Notes: a model not told the origin generated them from the letters alone. A stretch of DNA of 18,497 nucleotides from Microcaldota archaeon (GCA_021791075.1 JAJYXH010000048.1:1-18497); one strand, 5' to 3'. Counted from the stretch's first letter, positions 1 through 6,349 are shown. Made by a program: numbers and translations.

Positions 1-1303
1 TCAGCGTCAGGTCGACGTTCTGGCCGTTCAGCTTCTGGAAGCTGACGTCGTTAGAGACGATGTTGAGCTGCCCGTTGCCATTATTGTCAAGAGTCATGTC
101 GCAGTACATCACGTTCGCGCCTGCGGTGAGCTTCACTGCCAGATTCTCATTGGGATTTCCAGAGACTACTACTTCGATCACTTTGTTGGTCGTGTCGACG
201 TTTATGACCCCTATTTCAGATCCCAGGCCGAACCCGGTCGTGCTCACTGGCGCAGCGCTGCATACGTTTGGGGCTCCTCCTCCGGAGACCAGCTGGAACA
301 TCGTGAATGTCGATGATGCAGATGCCGAGACCCCATCGCAGCTTGACGTGACTGTTACGGTATAACTACCCAACGGGGCGAAGTCAGATGTAAACAGCAC
401 CAGTGTATTCGGGGTATCGCTGTTGCCTATCATAACCTCATCCTGCTGGGTGTTGTTGTTCGGGTCGGTCACAAGTGTGGTAAGCGCGTTCCTGCCGTTT
501 TGATCGGTCACCGCAAACGAGTACGTGCATCCCGCACCACCGCCGCCGTAGCTGAACGATACCGAATCTCCGGGGGTTATGTTAGTGTAGGTCTGTGACG
601 TGAGCGTGGGTGCATTAGGTGTGACTGTTACCTGCGCAAGATTTGAATAGCCGGCATCATAACCATTCTCCTGTATCGCATAGATGTTATATTCGCCTGG
701 AACGTTGAATGTGAGCTCATAGCTTAGAGAAGACACCGGAGTAACAGTGACCTCATTCGGAGTTTGAGACTGTACCACCTTTCCGTTCCATATCTGCGTT
801 ACAAGCTCGCCGCTAATCTCATTAAGTACAACCAGTGAGTTAACAGTAATTGGTAGTGACCCGGGGTTTATGCTGTTTACATTTGCCATTACGGAGGAAC
901 CCGTGCTCACCCCGACCGTTATGGAAGAACCTGTGCTCACCCCGCTCTGGGAGACCGGAGAGACTGAGAGGCAGAGTTGCGGTGGCTGAACTGGATTATA
1001 TACAGGAGTATATGCAGGCGTGCATTCTGCTGCAGGCTGAGAGGTGGCGCTTGTAGATGCGTAGGTTGTTGCACCGCTATATGTTGGTGATACACCTCCA
1101 CTAAGTACAAACCCGATAGCCCCTACAGATGCGGCTGTTATCCGGCCTGCATTGACCATGAATCTTGATCTTACATTATCATTCTTTCGATCATACCTTG
1201 TAAGCCTTTTCAGGAAACCTTCCTTATCTGCACTCTGCTCTTCGGGCTGTTGAGACTGGTGGATCCTTCTCAAGGCATCTAGTGTCTTGGTCGTATCACT
1301 CAT
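1..1303 (-). CDS. Large Ig-like cell-surface protein, N-terminal part (C-terminus outside window)
   Basis: The minus strand stays open for 434 codons from an ATG at 1303 to the window edge without a stop. Residues 1-54 are hydrophilic and basic. A weakly hydrophobic stretch at about 55-70 could be a membrane anchor or an internal signal. The rest is rich in Thr, Ser, Val, Asn and Gly, with alternating beta-strand-like stretches separated by Pro/Gly turns, typical of stacked Ig-like domains of archaeal surface proteins. Six Cys lie beyond the anchor and could form disulfides outside the cell. A 10-residue unit (GVSTGSS plus three residues) is tandemly duplicated near residues 121-140. An in-frame ATG at 1342 adds 13 residues and lies closer to a TATA-like element, so the start is uncertain. 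The function is probably cell envelope or adhesion, but no named family is recognised. Confidence 0.8.
   Translation of the reverse strand, partial: MSDTTKTLDALRRIHQSQQPEEQSADKEGFLKRLTRYDRKNDNVRSRFMVNAGRITAASVGAIGFVLSGGVSPTYSGATTYASTSATSQPAAECTPAYTPVYNPVQPPQLCLSVSPVSQSGVSTGSSITVGVSTGSSVMANVNSINPGSLPITVNSLVVLNEISGELVTQIWNGKVVQSQTPNEVTVTPVSSLSYELTFNVPGEYNIYAIQENGYDAGYSNLAQVTVTPNAPTLTSQTYTNITPGDSVSFSYGGGGAGCTYSFAVTDQNGRNALTTLVTDPNNNTQQDEVMIGNSDTPNTLVLFTSDFAPLGSYTVTVTSSCDGVSASASSTFTMFQLVSGGGAPNVCSAAPVSTTGFGLGSEIGVINVDTTNKVIEVVVSGNPNENLAVKLTAGANVMYCDMTLDNNGNGQLNIVSNDVSFQKLNGQNVDLTL
886..945. repeat. Two tandem 30-bp units inside the surface-protein gene
   Basis: Positions 886-915 and 916-945 match at 25 of 30 bases, sharing the core GTGCTCACCCCG. 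On the minus strand each unit encodes a GVSTGSS-type decapeptide. This is an in-frame short duplication, probably a flexible linker just outside the membrane anchor. Confidence 0.75.
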
Positions 1304-1376
1304 ATCTACTGTTCCCACTCTATGTGCAAAAATTGATCGCATCTTATTACCTTACGGTATTCCATCGTTTGACACC

Positions 1377-1385
1377 ATTAATAAA
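1377..1385 (-). promoter_or_regulatory. Possible TATA element of the surface-protein gene
   Basis: ATTAATAAA on the plus strand reads as a TATA-like element on the minus strand. Transcription would start near 1356, which favours the in-frame ATG at 1342, although 1303 is also possible. It is a weak call because the sequence here is AT-rich throughout. Confidence 0.3.
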
Positions 1386-1430
1386 CATTTTCTATACTTT
1401 GTTCTAAGCCATTAGACGATTTATCTTGGC

Positions 1431-1439
1431 ATATGCAAG
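1431..1439. repeat. Left copy of a 9-bp target-site duplication
   Basis: ATATGCAAG directly abuts the left inverted repeat of the insertion sequence. An identical 9-mer abuts the right end at 2495-2503. Identical flanks outside matching inverted repeats are the mark of a DDE transposition event. Confidence 0.75.
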
Positions 1440-1440
1440 T

Positions 1441-1452
1441 AGGGACTTGACA
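1441..1452 (+). repeat. Left terminal inverted repeat of the insertion sequence
   Basis: AGGGACTTGACA, matched in inverted orientation by 2481-2492 with two mismatches. Further inward both ends stay similar but with gaps. Confidence 0.65.
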
Positions 1453-1532
1453 AATTAAATACCTTTACGTTCAAGTGTCCTCGGGGGGTTTTCTCTTCTC
1501 TTTTTGTAGTCGTAGATCGGTTAGAAATAGAG

Positions 1533-1576
1533 CTCCTGGCAGCCGATACGATGTGTACCGGCCGCCTTGCCAGGAG
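1533..1576 (+). repeat. 9-bp perfect inverted repeat before the transposase start
   Basis: CTCCTGGCA (1533-1541) and TGCCAGGAG (1568-1576) can pair around a 26-nt loop. The right arm contains AGGAG, the only Shine-Dalgarno-like sequence ahead of the ATG at 1587. Folding of the transcript would therefore hide the ribosome-binding site. Many transposons limit their transposase this way; here that role is inferred. Confidence 0.6.
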
Positions 1577-1586
1577 AAAAGTTAAC

Positions 1587-2443
1587 ATGAAAATAGAAGA
1601 ATTGGAGAATAAAATACCGGAAGTCTGTGCCGCAGCACGAGTAATCGTGCAGGTATATGGGCATACAAAGAAGTTTGCAAAACACATCGTAGCATTAGCA
1701 GTGAGACAGGCAGAAGATCTTACTGACGTAGAACTTATAGAATTCGTTGGTACAAAGATTGGAAAGATTATTGGCTATAAAAAGAAGCCTTCCCAATCGA
1801 CATTCTCTAAAGTCAGAGAGCGTGCCGATCCTGCAATGATAGAGGAGCTGAATAACTGGATTCTGCAGGACAGGTTGAAAGGCAAGCAGATACGTCTCCT
1901 TGCACAGGATAGTACTGACGTATCTGCATTTTCACGAAATGACAGAGATGCAAAGAAAGGAGACAGAACTCCATCGAAAAGAGGATAGGAATACGCAAAC
2001 GGAAAGGCCAATGACATGTTCTTTGGTTATAAACTGCACATGATTTGTGATGCAGAAACAGAGATCCCTGTGAGTTTCTACATTGCGCCTGGAAACAGGC
2101 ATGACTCCGTGTTCTTCGCCAAGTTGTTCGATGATGCGAACCGGGGGTTTTGTATTGCACATGGTGCGAAGTACATTGCAGATTCTGCCTTTGATGCAAC
2201 CCGCATATACAAAGAACTTCACGAAAACGAAGTGAAGGCGGTCATCTCTGCCAATGGAAGGGGGCATAGAAATTAGGGGTTCCCAAGGATCCAGAATATG
2301 GGGGAAGACGGGCAATTGAGAGGATCTTTTCGAGGTTAAGTAGGGTATTCGGACTTGCAAAGAACAGAGTAATCGGGATGAAAAGGGTGGCAATACATAT
2401 CCAGTCTTGTATTACCGCATACCTGATCAGTTATCTGATGTGA
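1587..2443 (+). pseudogene. Broken DDE transposase
   Basis: Three pieces form one transposase of about 285 codons. The first, from ATG 1587 to a TAG at 1986-1988, is followed in the same frame by the second, which ends at a TAG at 2274-2276. The last piece, ending at a TGA at 2441-2443, is in another frame, so a frameshift lies near 2260-2276. The catalytic triad can still be traced: Asp in AQDSTDV (codon 1908), Asp in IADSAFDA (codon 2181) and Glu in RRAIERIF (codon 2318). The last motif fits the Y(2)R(3)E signature of the IS4/IS5 superfamily, with Ser where Lys usually ends it. The middle region resembles the DDE_Tnp_1 (PF01609) core. An upstream in-frame ATG at 1551 lies in the hairpin loop; 1587 is preferred because AGGAG precedes it. 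With one nonsense mutation and one frameshift, the gene is inactive. Confidence 0.85.
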
Positions 2444-2480
2444 TCGGTCATGTGCCTTTACGATGGTGGTCTTATGTAAA

Positions 2481-2492
2481 TGTCAACCCCCT
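2481..2492 (-). repeat. Right terminal inverted repeat of the insertion sequence
   Basis: Read on the minus strand this is AGGGGGTTGACA, the partner of the left end with two mismatches of twelve. Confidence 0.65.
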
Positions 2493-2494
2493 AA

Positions 2495-2503
2495 ATATGC
2501 AAG
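2495..2503. repeat. Right copy of the 9-bp target-site duplication
   Basis: ATATGCAAG is identical to 1431-1439. Removing the element and one copy rejoins a short intergenic region directly upstream of the TATA box of the gene at 2556. Confidence 0.75.
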
Positions 2504-2516
2504 GACCATGCCAACC

Positions 2517-2527
2517 TTTTTATAATA
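2517..2527 (+). promoter_or_regulatory. TATA element of the DUF996-like gene
   Basis: TTTTTATAATA is centred about 25 nt before 2547, so transcription should begin at or just before the ATG at 2556. It lies 13 bp beyond the right target duplication, so the insertion stopped just short of the core promoter. Confidence 0.55.
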
Positions 2528-2555
2528 AGTGCCATGATAACTAATCGTGAATTCG

Positions 2556-3257
2556 ATGGATCTAAGCAATGGACCGAGACTGGGAATCTTCGGCTCCCTA
2601 CTCATGCTCCTCAGCATGGTACTGATGCTTGCAATAGGATTATTTATCACGGTAACGGTGCTCGCGGCGGTCTATCCTTCTGCCGTCGGAGCCAACGGTC
2701 TCGGGAGCAATTCGATAAATGGTACGCAGGTAGTGCAGCAGGCCCAGAACGCGGCCACGACGGTGCTGGGACAGTTTTTAGTGCCGATAATAGCAGACCT
2801 TCTCATTGAGATTGCGGGGGTCGTGCTGCTCGCCCTCTCATTCTCTGCTTTCGGCAAGGAGTATAAGGATGAGAAGACCGTCAGGTACGGATACTATGGT
2901 TCTGTGTGCATAATTGTGGCACTCGTAATAGAGCTCATTGGGCCGGCTTCTTTGAGCATCGTGGCCTTCGTGCTCATGCTTGTGGGATTCCTGTTCTACA
3001 TGATGGTGCTTGGCTACATCTCCAAAGCGGCTTCGGCAAACAAGCTCAGGTACTACGGATACGGCCTCGCGCTCGGGGCGGTGCTCAACCTGATAAACCC
3101 GCTCGGGACAGTAGTCTTCATTGTCGTCTTCGCGCTGATGGCGCTGGGCTTCAGAAATATATCAAAGTCGGGAGGCATTCGGGGCAAGCCTAATCCCTTT
3201 GACACGGCCCGGATAACAAGTGATGCTTCATTGAAGAAGAGAAAGGGCAAGAAGTGA
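2556..3257 (+). CDS. Multi-span membrane protein, DUF996-like
   Basis: A protein of 233 residues with about five or six hydrophobic segments separated by short loops. The N-terminal part (GPRLGIFGSLLMLLS) and the segment SFSAFGKEYKDEKTVRYGYYG resemble archaeal DUF996 membrane proteins, whose role is unknown. A polar loop rich in Asn and Gln follows the first span. The C-terminal tail is strongly basic (KKRKGKK) and probably cytoplasmic. The start is set at ATG 2556: a GTG nine bases upstream is in frame, but predicted transcription begins around it and family members begin just before the first LG.IG motif. The gene is followed after 18 nt by a tiny basic ORF on the same strand. The DUF996 call rests on remembered pattern only. 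Confidence 0.75.
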   Translation: MDLSNGPRLGIFGSLLMLLSMVLMLAIGLFITVTVLAAVYPSAVGANGLGSNSINGTQVVQQAQNAATTVLGQFLVPIIADLLIEIAGVVLLALSFSAFGKEYKDEKTVRYGYYGSVCIIVALVIELIGPASLSIVAFVLMLVGFLFYMMVLGYISKAASANKLRYYGYGLALGAVLNLINPLGTVVFIVVFALMALGFRNISKSGGIRGKPNPFDTARITSDASLKKRKGKK

Positions 3258-3275
3258 AGAGTTATTGGTGTGTAT

Positions 3276-3398
3276 ATGCAGAGATCGGTAAGCAAGAAGA
3301 AGAGACGGATCGGGAAGAGGCAGAGGAAGGTTGCAAAGAGGGCAAGGCTCAGGAAGATCGCAAGGAAGAGGATGAAGCTTCACAGGAGCGAGAAGTAG
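3276..3398 (+). CDS. 40-residue extremely basic protein (ribosomal or nucleic-acid-binding type)
   Basis: An ATG at 3276 opens a 40-codon frame ending with TAG at 3396-3398. Lys and Arg make up 21 of 40 residues, arranged in runs (KKKRR, RQRK, RKRMK) with no acidic residue before the C-terminal SEK. The size and composition recall eL41-type or other miniature ribosomal proteins that thread through rRNA, but there is no convincing alignment to eL39 or eL41. It lies 18 nt after the membrane-protein gene, probably cotranscribed, and ends at the base before the stop of the convergent gene at 3399. The full use of the space between two genes and the AGG/AAG-rich codons like those of real neighbours support a real gene. 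The function is unknown; RNA or DNA binding is inferred from charge. Confidence 0.6.
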   Translation: MQRSVSKKKRRIGKRQRKVAKRARLRKIARKRMKLHRSEK

Positions 3399-3977
3399 TC
3401 ACGTCAGATCGATGTACATCTTGTCATTGAACTCATAGGCGGTAGCTTCGCTCTTGTCGCTTATTCCCAGGCTCCTGAGCATCGACTCCCTATTCTCGAA
3501 CTTGCCCACCCCCTTCTCAAGATCCATTGCCGTTATCCTTCCATTGAACTCGAAGTAGACGGACATGTGCCTTGTGCTATCATCGATGGCGATGACTATC
3601 TTCGATGACGGATTTCCTAGCGCGATTAGTATGCTGCACAGGAGTACCGCCTTGTCGAATAGGTCTCCCGCGCCGTGCGTGAGCGCCTGTCCGGGCCTGA
3701 GCCAGAACTGTATTGGGAGAGTGATGTTTGCTATAGAGTCCCTCACGTGTTCGTACGCGAGATTCGCGGCGTCGGGAAAGTTCTCCTCGTATATGTACTC
3801 ATTGAACTTCGAAGCGATCGTTGTGGCAAGGGCCTTTACCGCATCATCGGATGGTGTCACTAGCTTCGGCAGCTCGGCGACATAGAGGTTCTCCTGCTCC
3901 TCTATGTACTCCCTGTACTTCATTATTATGTCAAGGTATATGCCGTTGTACTTCTTGAGGAGCTCGTTCTCATCCAT
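3399..3977 (-). CDS. Transglutaminase-like fold protein lacking the catalytic Cys
   Basis: A protein of 192 residues. Residues 100-120 (HGAGDLFDKAVLLCSILIAL) match the transglutaminase-like helix pattern GxGDCxDxAxLL, but Leu106 stands where the nucleophilic Cys is expected. Cys114 is a turn or two further on and is not a likely substitute. His137 (RHMSVYFEFNG) and Asp152 (AMDLEKG) match the usual His and Asp positions. The N-terminal 90 residues are helical and acidic. There is no signal peptide or membrane segment, so it is cytoplasmic. The sequence suggests a catalytically dead transglutaminase/protease-like scaffold or binding protein. It lies 66 nt downstream of the P1-like gene on the same strand, with a modest AGGAT before the ATG. 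Confidence is high for the gene and moderate for the fold. Confidence 0.7.
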   Translation of the reverse strand: MDENELLKKYNGIYLDIIMKYREYIEEQENLYVAELPKLVTPSDDAVKALATTIASKFNEYIYEENFPDAANLAYEHVRDSIANITLPIQFWLRPGQALTHGAGDLFDKAVLLCSILIALGNPSSKIVIAIDDSTRHMSVYFEFNGRITAMDLEKGVGKFENRESMLRSLGISDKSEATAYEFNDKMYIDLT

Positions 3978-4043
3978 CGGTATCCTGCCATAGCGTTGAA
4001 GTAGAAACTGTCTTGCGCACTCTGCGACCGAATGGCAAAGCCA

Positions 4044-4505
4044 TCACTTCGGCTTGTACTTGTCCTCGAATATCTCGAGCGCCTCCCTTGCCGCTTCCTG
4101 GTCGGGAGTGATGCCGAACGCCTTTGCGAAGGCCATGACCTTTGCCTGGTCGGCCCCCTTTCCCATGGCAACCAGTGTGTATGCGCAGTAAAGATATACA
4201 AGATGGCTCTTCGGCTTTGCGCCCATGATAATGTCAAGAAGCGAGGGGTCTGGATCTACCCCCATGGCATTGAGCGTTGATGAGATGCTCTCCCTGGTGA
4301 CGTCCCTGGCGCAGAAGCTCAGGAACCCCACCACATATATGTAAGGCACTAGCCTGTTGTCCGAGAGTCGCGCCTGCACCCCGGGATCATCGACAATCTC
4401 GGTGAGCCCCCTCATAAGCACCACCTTTGAGGTGGATGTTACCTCGCCTATGAGCTTCTCGAGGAGCGTCCTGTATAAATCGGCAGCAGCAGTTTGATCG
4501 GACAT
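4044..4505 (-). CDS. Protein resembling two tandem ribosomal-stalk P1/L12 N-terminal domains
   Basis: A protein of 153 residues. Residues 54-95 and 101-148 each follow the pattern of the archaeal P1/L12 N-terminal dimerisation domain: an aromatic YIY or YLY start, a hydrophobic helix, an acidic or polar turn, a helix ending in an AxGV/AxGI motif, then a P-D containing start of the last helix. Compare YIYVVGFLSF ... NAMGVDPD with YLYCAYTLVA ... KAFGITPD. The Ala/Glu-rich hinge and the factor-binding tail MGFGLFD of true stalk proteins are absent. The start is set at ATG 4505: the frame is open to 4535, but a TATA element at 4538-4546 places transcription near 4516. It may be a stalk-associated or unrelated helical protein. 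The gene itself is certain; the domain reading is inference. Confidence 0.7.
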   Translation of the reverse strand: MSDQTAAADLYRTLLEKLIGEVTSTSKVVLMRGLTEIVDDPGVQARLSDNRLVPYIYVVGFLSFCARDVTRESISSTLNAMGVDPDPSLLDIIMGAKPKSHLVYLYCAYTLVAMGKGADQAKVMAFAKAFGITPDQEAAREALEIFEDKYKPK

Positions 4506-4537
4506 AGGCCTTACCGTACATACCCTCTGCAACAAGG

Positions 4538-4546
4538 TATATAAAG
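4538..4546 (-). promoter_or_regulatory. TATA element of the P1-like gene
   Basis: TATATAAAG on the plus strand reads CTTTATATA on the minus strand, about 37 nt before the ATG at 4505. It argues against the longer frame starting at 4535, which would overlap the promoter. Confidence 0.6.
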
Positions 4547-4563
4547 TTGTTAGTAGATGATAC

Positions 4564-4578
4564 TATAACCGAGTTATA
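4564..4578. promoter_or_regulatory. Palindrome TATAAC-CGA-GTTATA overlapping the TATA box of the HTH gene
   Basis: A perfect 6-bp inverted repeat with a 3-bp spacer covers the TATA box (TTATAAA, 4574-4580) of the regulator that leads the suf operon. A dimeric HTH protein bound here would block TBP. The sequence is AT-rich, so chance cannot be excluded. Autoregulation by the adjacent HTH protein is inferred. Confidence 0.45.
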
Positions 4579-4580
4579 AA
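4574..4580 (+). promoter_or_regulatory. TATA element of the HTH-suf operon
   Basis: TTATAAA is centred at 4577, placing transcription near 4602, just before the ATG at 4607. This makes the messenger leaderless and rules against the upstream ATG at 4586. Confidence 0.6.
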
Positions 4581-4606
4581 GGGGTATGATTACGGCCAAC
4601 GGCTAC

Positions 4607-4921
4607 ATGAGGGCGACAAAACTGATAATACCAGCAGCGAGAGCCATAATATCCAAGGAGCTCAGGTACAGGTACGAGCTCACCGAGACCGAGATAGCGG
4701 GATACCTGGGAGTTGCCCAAGCCGCGGTCAGCAAGTATGTGAAGGGAAGGTACTCGTCAAGGATAAAGGAGATGGAGAAGAGCATCGATGTATCTGCAAT
4801 AAGGGAGCAGATAGGCAGGATTGCGGAGGGAAGAGGAGAAGCTGCCAATACGGCGATCTGCACGGTATGCCATAAGGAGAACTACTTCAACTGCAAGTTC
4901 TCCAAGGCTGAGCAGGCTTAG
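4607..4921 (+). CDS. HTH transcriptional regulator with a C-terminal Cys cluster (COG2522-like)
   Basis: A protein of 104 residues. Residues 25-46 form a Cro/XRE-type helix-turn-helix (LTETEIAGYLGVAQAAVSKY) in the style of archaeal COG2522 predicted regulators, preceded by a helix beginning with the usual IIPA.R..I..EL pattern. Residues 85-96 contain CTVC and a third Cys eight residues later, with His89, which could bind an iron-sulfur cluster or zinc. The in-frame ATG at 4586 precedes the predicted transcription start, so 4607 is chosen. The stop lies 8 nt before sufB, so the regulator is probably the first gene of the suf operon. Position and Cys cluster suggest a cluster-sensing autoregulator, like SufR or IscR in bacteria but unrelated in sequence. 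That role is inferred. Confidence 0.8.
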   Translation: MRATKLIIPAARAIISKELRYRYELTETEIAGYLGVAQAAVSKYVKGRYSSRIKEMEKSIDVSAIREQIGRIAEGRGEAANTAICTVCHKENYFNCKFSKAEQA

Positions 4922-4929
4922 GCGGGTTT

Positions 4930-6342
4930 ATGGTAAACGAAGGAATAGAAGAGATGGCTGACAAGTCCGAGTACATACAGAAGTACGGATTCAGCAAGAA
5001 CGTCGAGTACGACGAGTTCCCGAGGGGCCTGTCCGAGGAGGTCGTAAGAAGGATCTCAAAGATAAAGGGCGAGCCGGAGTGGATGCTAGAGAAGAGGCTT
5101 ACGGGATTTCGGGTCTTCCGGAGCAAGCCGATGCCTACATGGGGAGCGGATCTCAGCAACATAGACTTCAACGAGTATTACTATTTCCTGAAGCCGAAGG
5201 GCAAGGAGGCGAAGAACTGGGAGGACGTGCCTCCGGAGATAAAGGACACGTTTGACAAGCTTGGGGTTCCTGAAGCGGAGAGAAAGTTCTTCGCGGGGGC
5301 AGAGGCGCAGTTCGACAGCGGTGTCGTCTACTCCCACGTAAACAAGGAGCTTGACAGGCTAGGGATTATATTTACAGATACTGACACTGCTATAAAGAAA
5401 TATCCTGAATTATTCAAGAAGTATTGGGGGACAGTAATACCGCCCACCGACAACAAATTCGCTGCACTGAATACTGCAGTGTGGAGTGGCGGCTCTTTCA
5501 TTTACATTCCAAAGGGCGTAAAGGTCCCGATGCCGCTAAATGCTTATTTCAGAATAAATGCAATGAACTCCGGCCAGTTCGAGAGAACACTTATCATCGC
5601 GGATGAAGGGGCAGATGTCTGCTATTTGGAGGGCTGCACCGCGCCCGTATACAAAAAGGATTCTCTCCATGCCGCAGTGGTGGAGCTTGTCGCACTTGAA
5701 GGAGCACACATAAGATATGTAACAATTCAGAATTGGTCAAAGAATATTTACAACCTTGTCACGCAACGCGCACACGTTGCAAAGAATGGAAGGGTCGATT
5801 GGATCGACGCGAATATAGGCAGTAAGGTGAACATGAAGTATCCCTCAATATACCTGCAGGGAGAACATTCGCGCGGAGAGGTCCTCTCGATAGCGATAGC
5901 AGGGGACGGACAGATTCAGGACTCCGGAGGCAAGATCTACCATCTCGCCTCAAACACGACCTCGAAGATAGTCTCGAAGAGCATCTCGAAGGGTACCGGA
6001 GTCACTTCGTTCCGTGGGCTCATGCACATTGCGAAGAATGCTGCGAACGTAAAGGCGCACGTCTCGTGCGATGCTCTGCTGCTCGATGAGCATGCGAAGA
6101 CTAACACCTACCCGTACAACCAGATAAACAGGAGCGACGCGGTGATAAGCCACGAGGCCAAGGTCGGAAAGATAAGCGATGACGACATATTCTACTTGAT
6201 GTCTAGGGGAATTCCGGAGGACGACGCGATAGCGATGATAGTCCTGGGATTCATAGACGACCTCACGAAGGTGCTCCCTCTGGAGTACTCGCTCGAGCTC
6301 AAGAGACTGATAAAGCTCGACACGAGCAAGGGAATAGGCTAA
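4930..6342 (+). CDS. sufB: Fe-S cluster assembly scaffold SufB
   Basis: A protein of 470 residues, the usual length. It matches SufB throughout: the N-terminal region EYDEFPRGLSEEVVRRIS, the central WSGGSFIYIPKGV at about 185-197, YLEGCTAP with Cys236, and the C-terminal beta-helix core. Cys380 in VSCDALLLDEHAKTNTYP and Glu409 in ISHEAKVGKISDDDIFYLMSRGI match the residues needed for sulfur transfer and cluster building in bacterial SufB. With SufD and the ATPase SufC it forms the cytoplasmic SufBCD complex on which a nascent Fe-S cluster is made. The ATG at 4930 follows the HTH gene by 8 nt; a later Met nine codons in is also possible. Codons for about residues 138-277 are more AT-rich than the flanks. 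Confidence 0.97.
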   Translation: MVNEGIEEMADKSEYIQKYGFSKNVEYDEFPRGLSEEVVRRISKIKGEPEWMLEKRLTGFRVFRSKPMPTWGADLSNIDFNEYYYFLKPKGKEAKNWEDVPPEIKDTFDKLGVPEAERKFFAGAEAQFDSGVVYSHVNKELDRLGIIFTDTDTAIKKYPELFKKYWGTVIPPTDNKFAALNTAVWSGGSFIYIPKGVKVPMPLNAYFRINAMNSGQFERTLIIADEGADVCYLEGCTAPVYKKDSLHAAVVELVALEGAHIRYVTIQNWSKNIYNLVTQRAHVAKNGRVDWIDANIGSKVNMKYPSIYLQGEHSRGEVLSIAIAGDGQIQDSGGKIYHLASNTTSKIVSKSISKGTGVTSFRGLMHIAKNAANVKAHVSCDALLLDEHAKTNTYPYNQINRSDAVISHEAKVGKISDDDIFYLMSRGIPEDDAIAMIVLGFIDDLTKVLPLEYSLELKRLIKLDTSKGIG

Positions 6343-6349
6343 TTAGCAG

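Larger units (their letters stand above)
1440..2494 (+). mobile_element. Degenerate DDE insertion sequence, about 1055 bp, IS4/IS5-like
   Basis: The element has imperfect terminal inverted repeats: TAGGGACTTGACA at the left end and, read inward on the other strand, TTAGGGGGTTGACA at the right end. The cores AGGG..TTGACA match at 10 of 12 positions. A perfect 9-bp direct repeat lies immediately outside. It encloses one transposase reading frame broken by a stop and a frameshift, so it cannot move by itself. Base composition is more AT-rich than the neighbours. It sits in the gap between the minus-strand surface protein and the plus-strand DUF996-like gene. Size, DDE domain and a single ORF fit the IS4/IS5 superfamily. 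The exact family needs a database comparison, and the ends could shift by one base. Confidence 0.8.

Noticed and set aside
60..1056. Plus-strand open frames at 60-365 and 850-1056
   Set aside because: They lie opposite the long minus-strand surface-protein frame, have unnatural composition and no promoter or ribosome site.
1775..2393. Minus-strand open frames across the transposase
   Set aside because: They are antisense to recognisable transposase sequence and encode Cys/Ser/His-rich, unnatural peptides.
4506..4535. Longer N-terminus of the P1-like protein starting at 4535
   Set aside because: The extra start lies almost on the TATA element, and the extra residues (MLQRVCTVRP) look non-coding.
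4586..4606. Upstream ATG of the HTH regulator at 4586
   Set aside because: It precedes the transcription start expected from the TATA box at 4574-4580, and the family pattern begins after the second ATG.
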